Positions 31,401 to 31,771 of a DNA stretch of 31,771 nucleotides are shown here, in pieces. The stretch covers positions 8,936 to 40,706 of the forward strand of contig NWUY0300018099.1 of the NCBI GenBank assembly GCA_004151065.3, in the 5' to 3' direction. Made by a program: the position numbers and the translations under genes. Under the pieces are notes generated by a model. It saw only the letters and a program-made list of their open reading frames with translations, had not been told where the DNA came from and ran no database searches. This stretch comes from Larix sibirica (lineage: Eukaryota > Streptophyta > Pinopsida > Pinales > Pinaceae). How positions within the stretch are numbered: position 1 is the first letter of the stretch; each line of letters opens with the position of its first letter.

Positions 31401-31640
31401 AAGTCTGGGAGTTGAGAGTTCTGATAGTTTTGAATCGAGGTCCATGTATCCTCTATGCCCGCACTTCTTGCGATCTGGAATACAAAAAGCATTTATCTCA
31501 AGTGTAATATGAAGTCAATAGGGTATGCTCTCCCTCTGCACTTAGTGTGATCTACAGGGATTAAAAGCTAATTGAACTTCTAGTCTATTATCTGTGATGA
31601 TCTTCACAATCCTAAGACGATCAGACATTGTGAGTGTTGT
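31400..31640 (+). repeat. module D, direct partial copy of the leader
   Basis: Matches 30,725-30,960 in the same orientation: GGGAGTTGAGAGTT, GAATCGAGGT, CGCACTTCTTGCGAT, CTCAAGTGTAAT, ACTTAGTGTGAT and the ATCTTCACAATCCTAAGACGAT hairpin. The TATA-containing part is not included. Confidence 0.75.
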
Positions 31641-31771
31641 TCGGTAATTAAACCTTTGATTGGTAAGTTCGAAGAGATCATCAATATATTGCTAAGAATG
31701 TACAAAATCTAATTGACAAACAAGTATATCATAAAGTATTCTTTTAATCAAGAAAATCTAGGGTTATAAGC
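31641..31771. other. edge sequence, nothing recognised
   Basis: AT-rich, no open frame; may be the continuation of module D or flanking DNA. Confidence 0.4.

Noticed and set aside
1-31771. CRISPR array, tRNA or rRNA genes, bacterial operons
   Set aside because: No spaced direct repeats of that kind, no tRNA cloverleaf noticed, and element types are those of plant nuclear DNA.

Overview
The window looks like intergenic DNA from a large plant genome, most likely a gymnosperm (conifer-type). The evidence is layered, decayed plant retroelements (LINE, Ty3/gypsy), CACTA-type DNA transposon ends, a caulimovirid-like endogenous viral locus, AT-rich filler and scaffold gaps (N). I see no intact host gene, tRNA, rRNA or CRISPR array. 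Almost every coding-like stretch is broken by stops or frameshifts. The species assignment is an inference from element types, not from a diagnostic gene.

Region 1 (1-21,240) is dominated by a unit of about 10 kb present twice in direct tandem with a constant offset of 10,004 bp (about 1,267-11,230 and 11,271-21,234). By eye I found only eight substitutions between the copies after the first ~80 bp. Both copies end in a poly-C run next to N. It is either a very recent tandem duplication or an assembly duplication (two haplotypes or overlapping contigs placed in series).

Each unit holds the same nested stack, best read on the minus strand. A LINE (ORF1 with a DUF4283-like region and zinc knuckle; ORF2 with endonuclease, reverse transcriptase and C-terminal zf-RVT-like region) is cut by a Ty3/gypsy element (candidate 155-bp LTR, tRNA-Met-type primer site, a G/A-rich leader of ~1 kb, and gag running into the start of protease). 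The gypsy element is in turn cut by a CACTA-type transposon end. The CACTA end is followed by a ~114-bp tandem array, a second CACTA-like end, a GTGCA-rich region and a decayed gene of unknown function that runs off the left edge.

Region 2 (21,241-23,760) holds a 210-base gap, the 5' part of the second-copy LINE ORF1, a second and different decayed LINE reverse transcriptase (minus strand), and a CT/CA microsatellite with an N flanked by a duplicated sequence.

Region 3 (23,760-28,340) is AT-rich and mostly unexplained. It contains a probable degenerate CACTA left end near 25,692 with a GTGCA-rich region behind it, and a decayed, apparently intron-containing minus-strand gene of unknown identity.

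Region 4 (28,340-31,771) is an endogenous caulimovirid-like locus (gymnendovirus type is my best guess). It has a reverse transcriptase C-terminus plus RNase H fragment, a second broken ORF of unknown function, and four copies of one promoter/leader-like non-coding module in alternating orientation (-,+,-,+), two of which form a large palindrome centred near 31,157.
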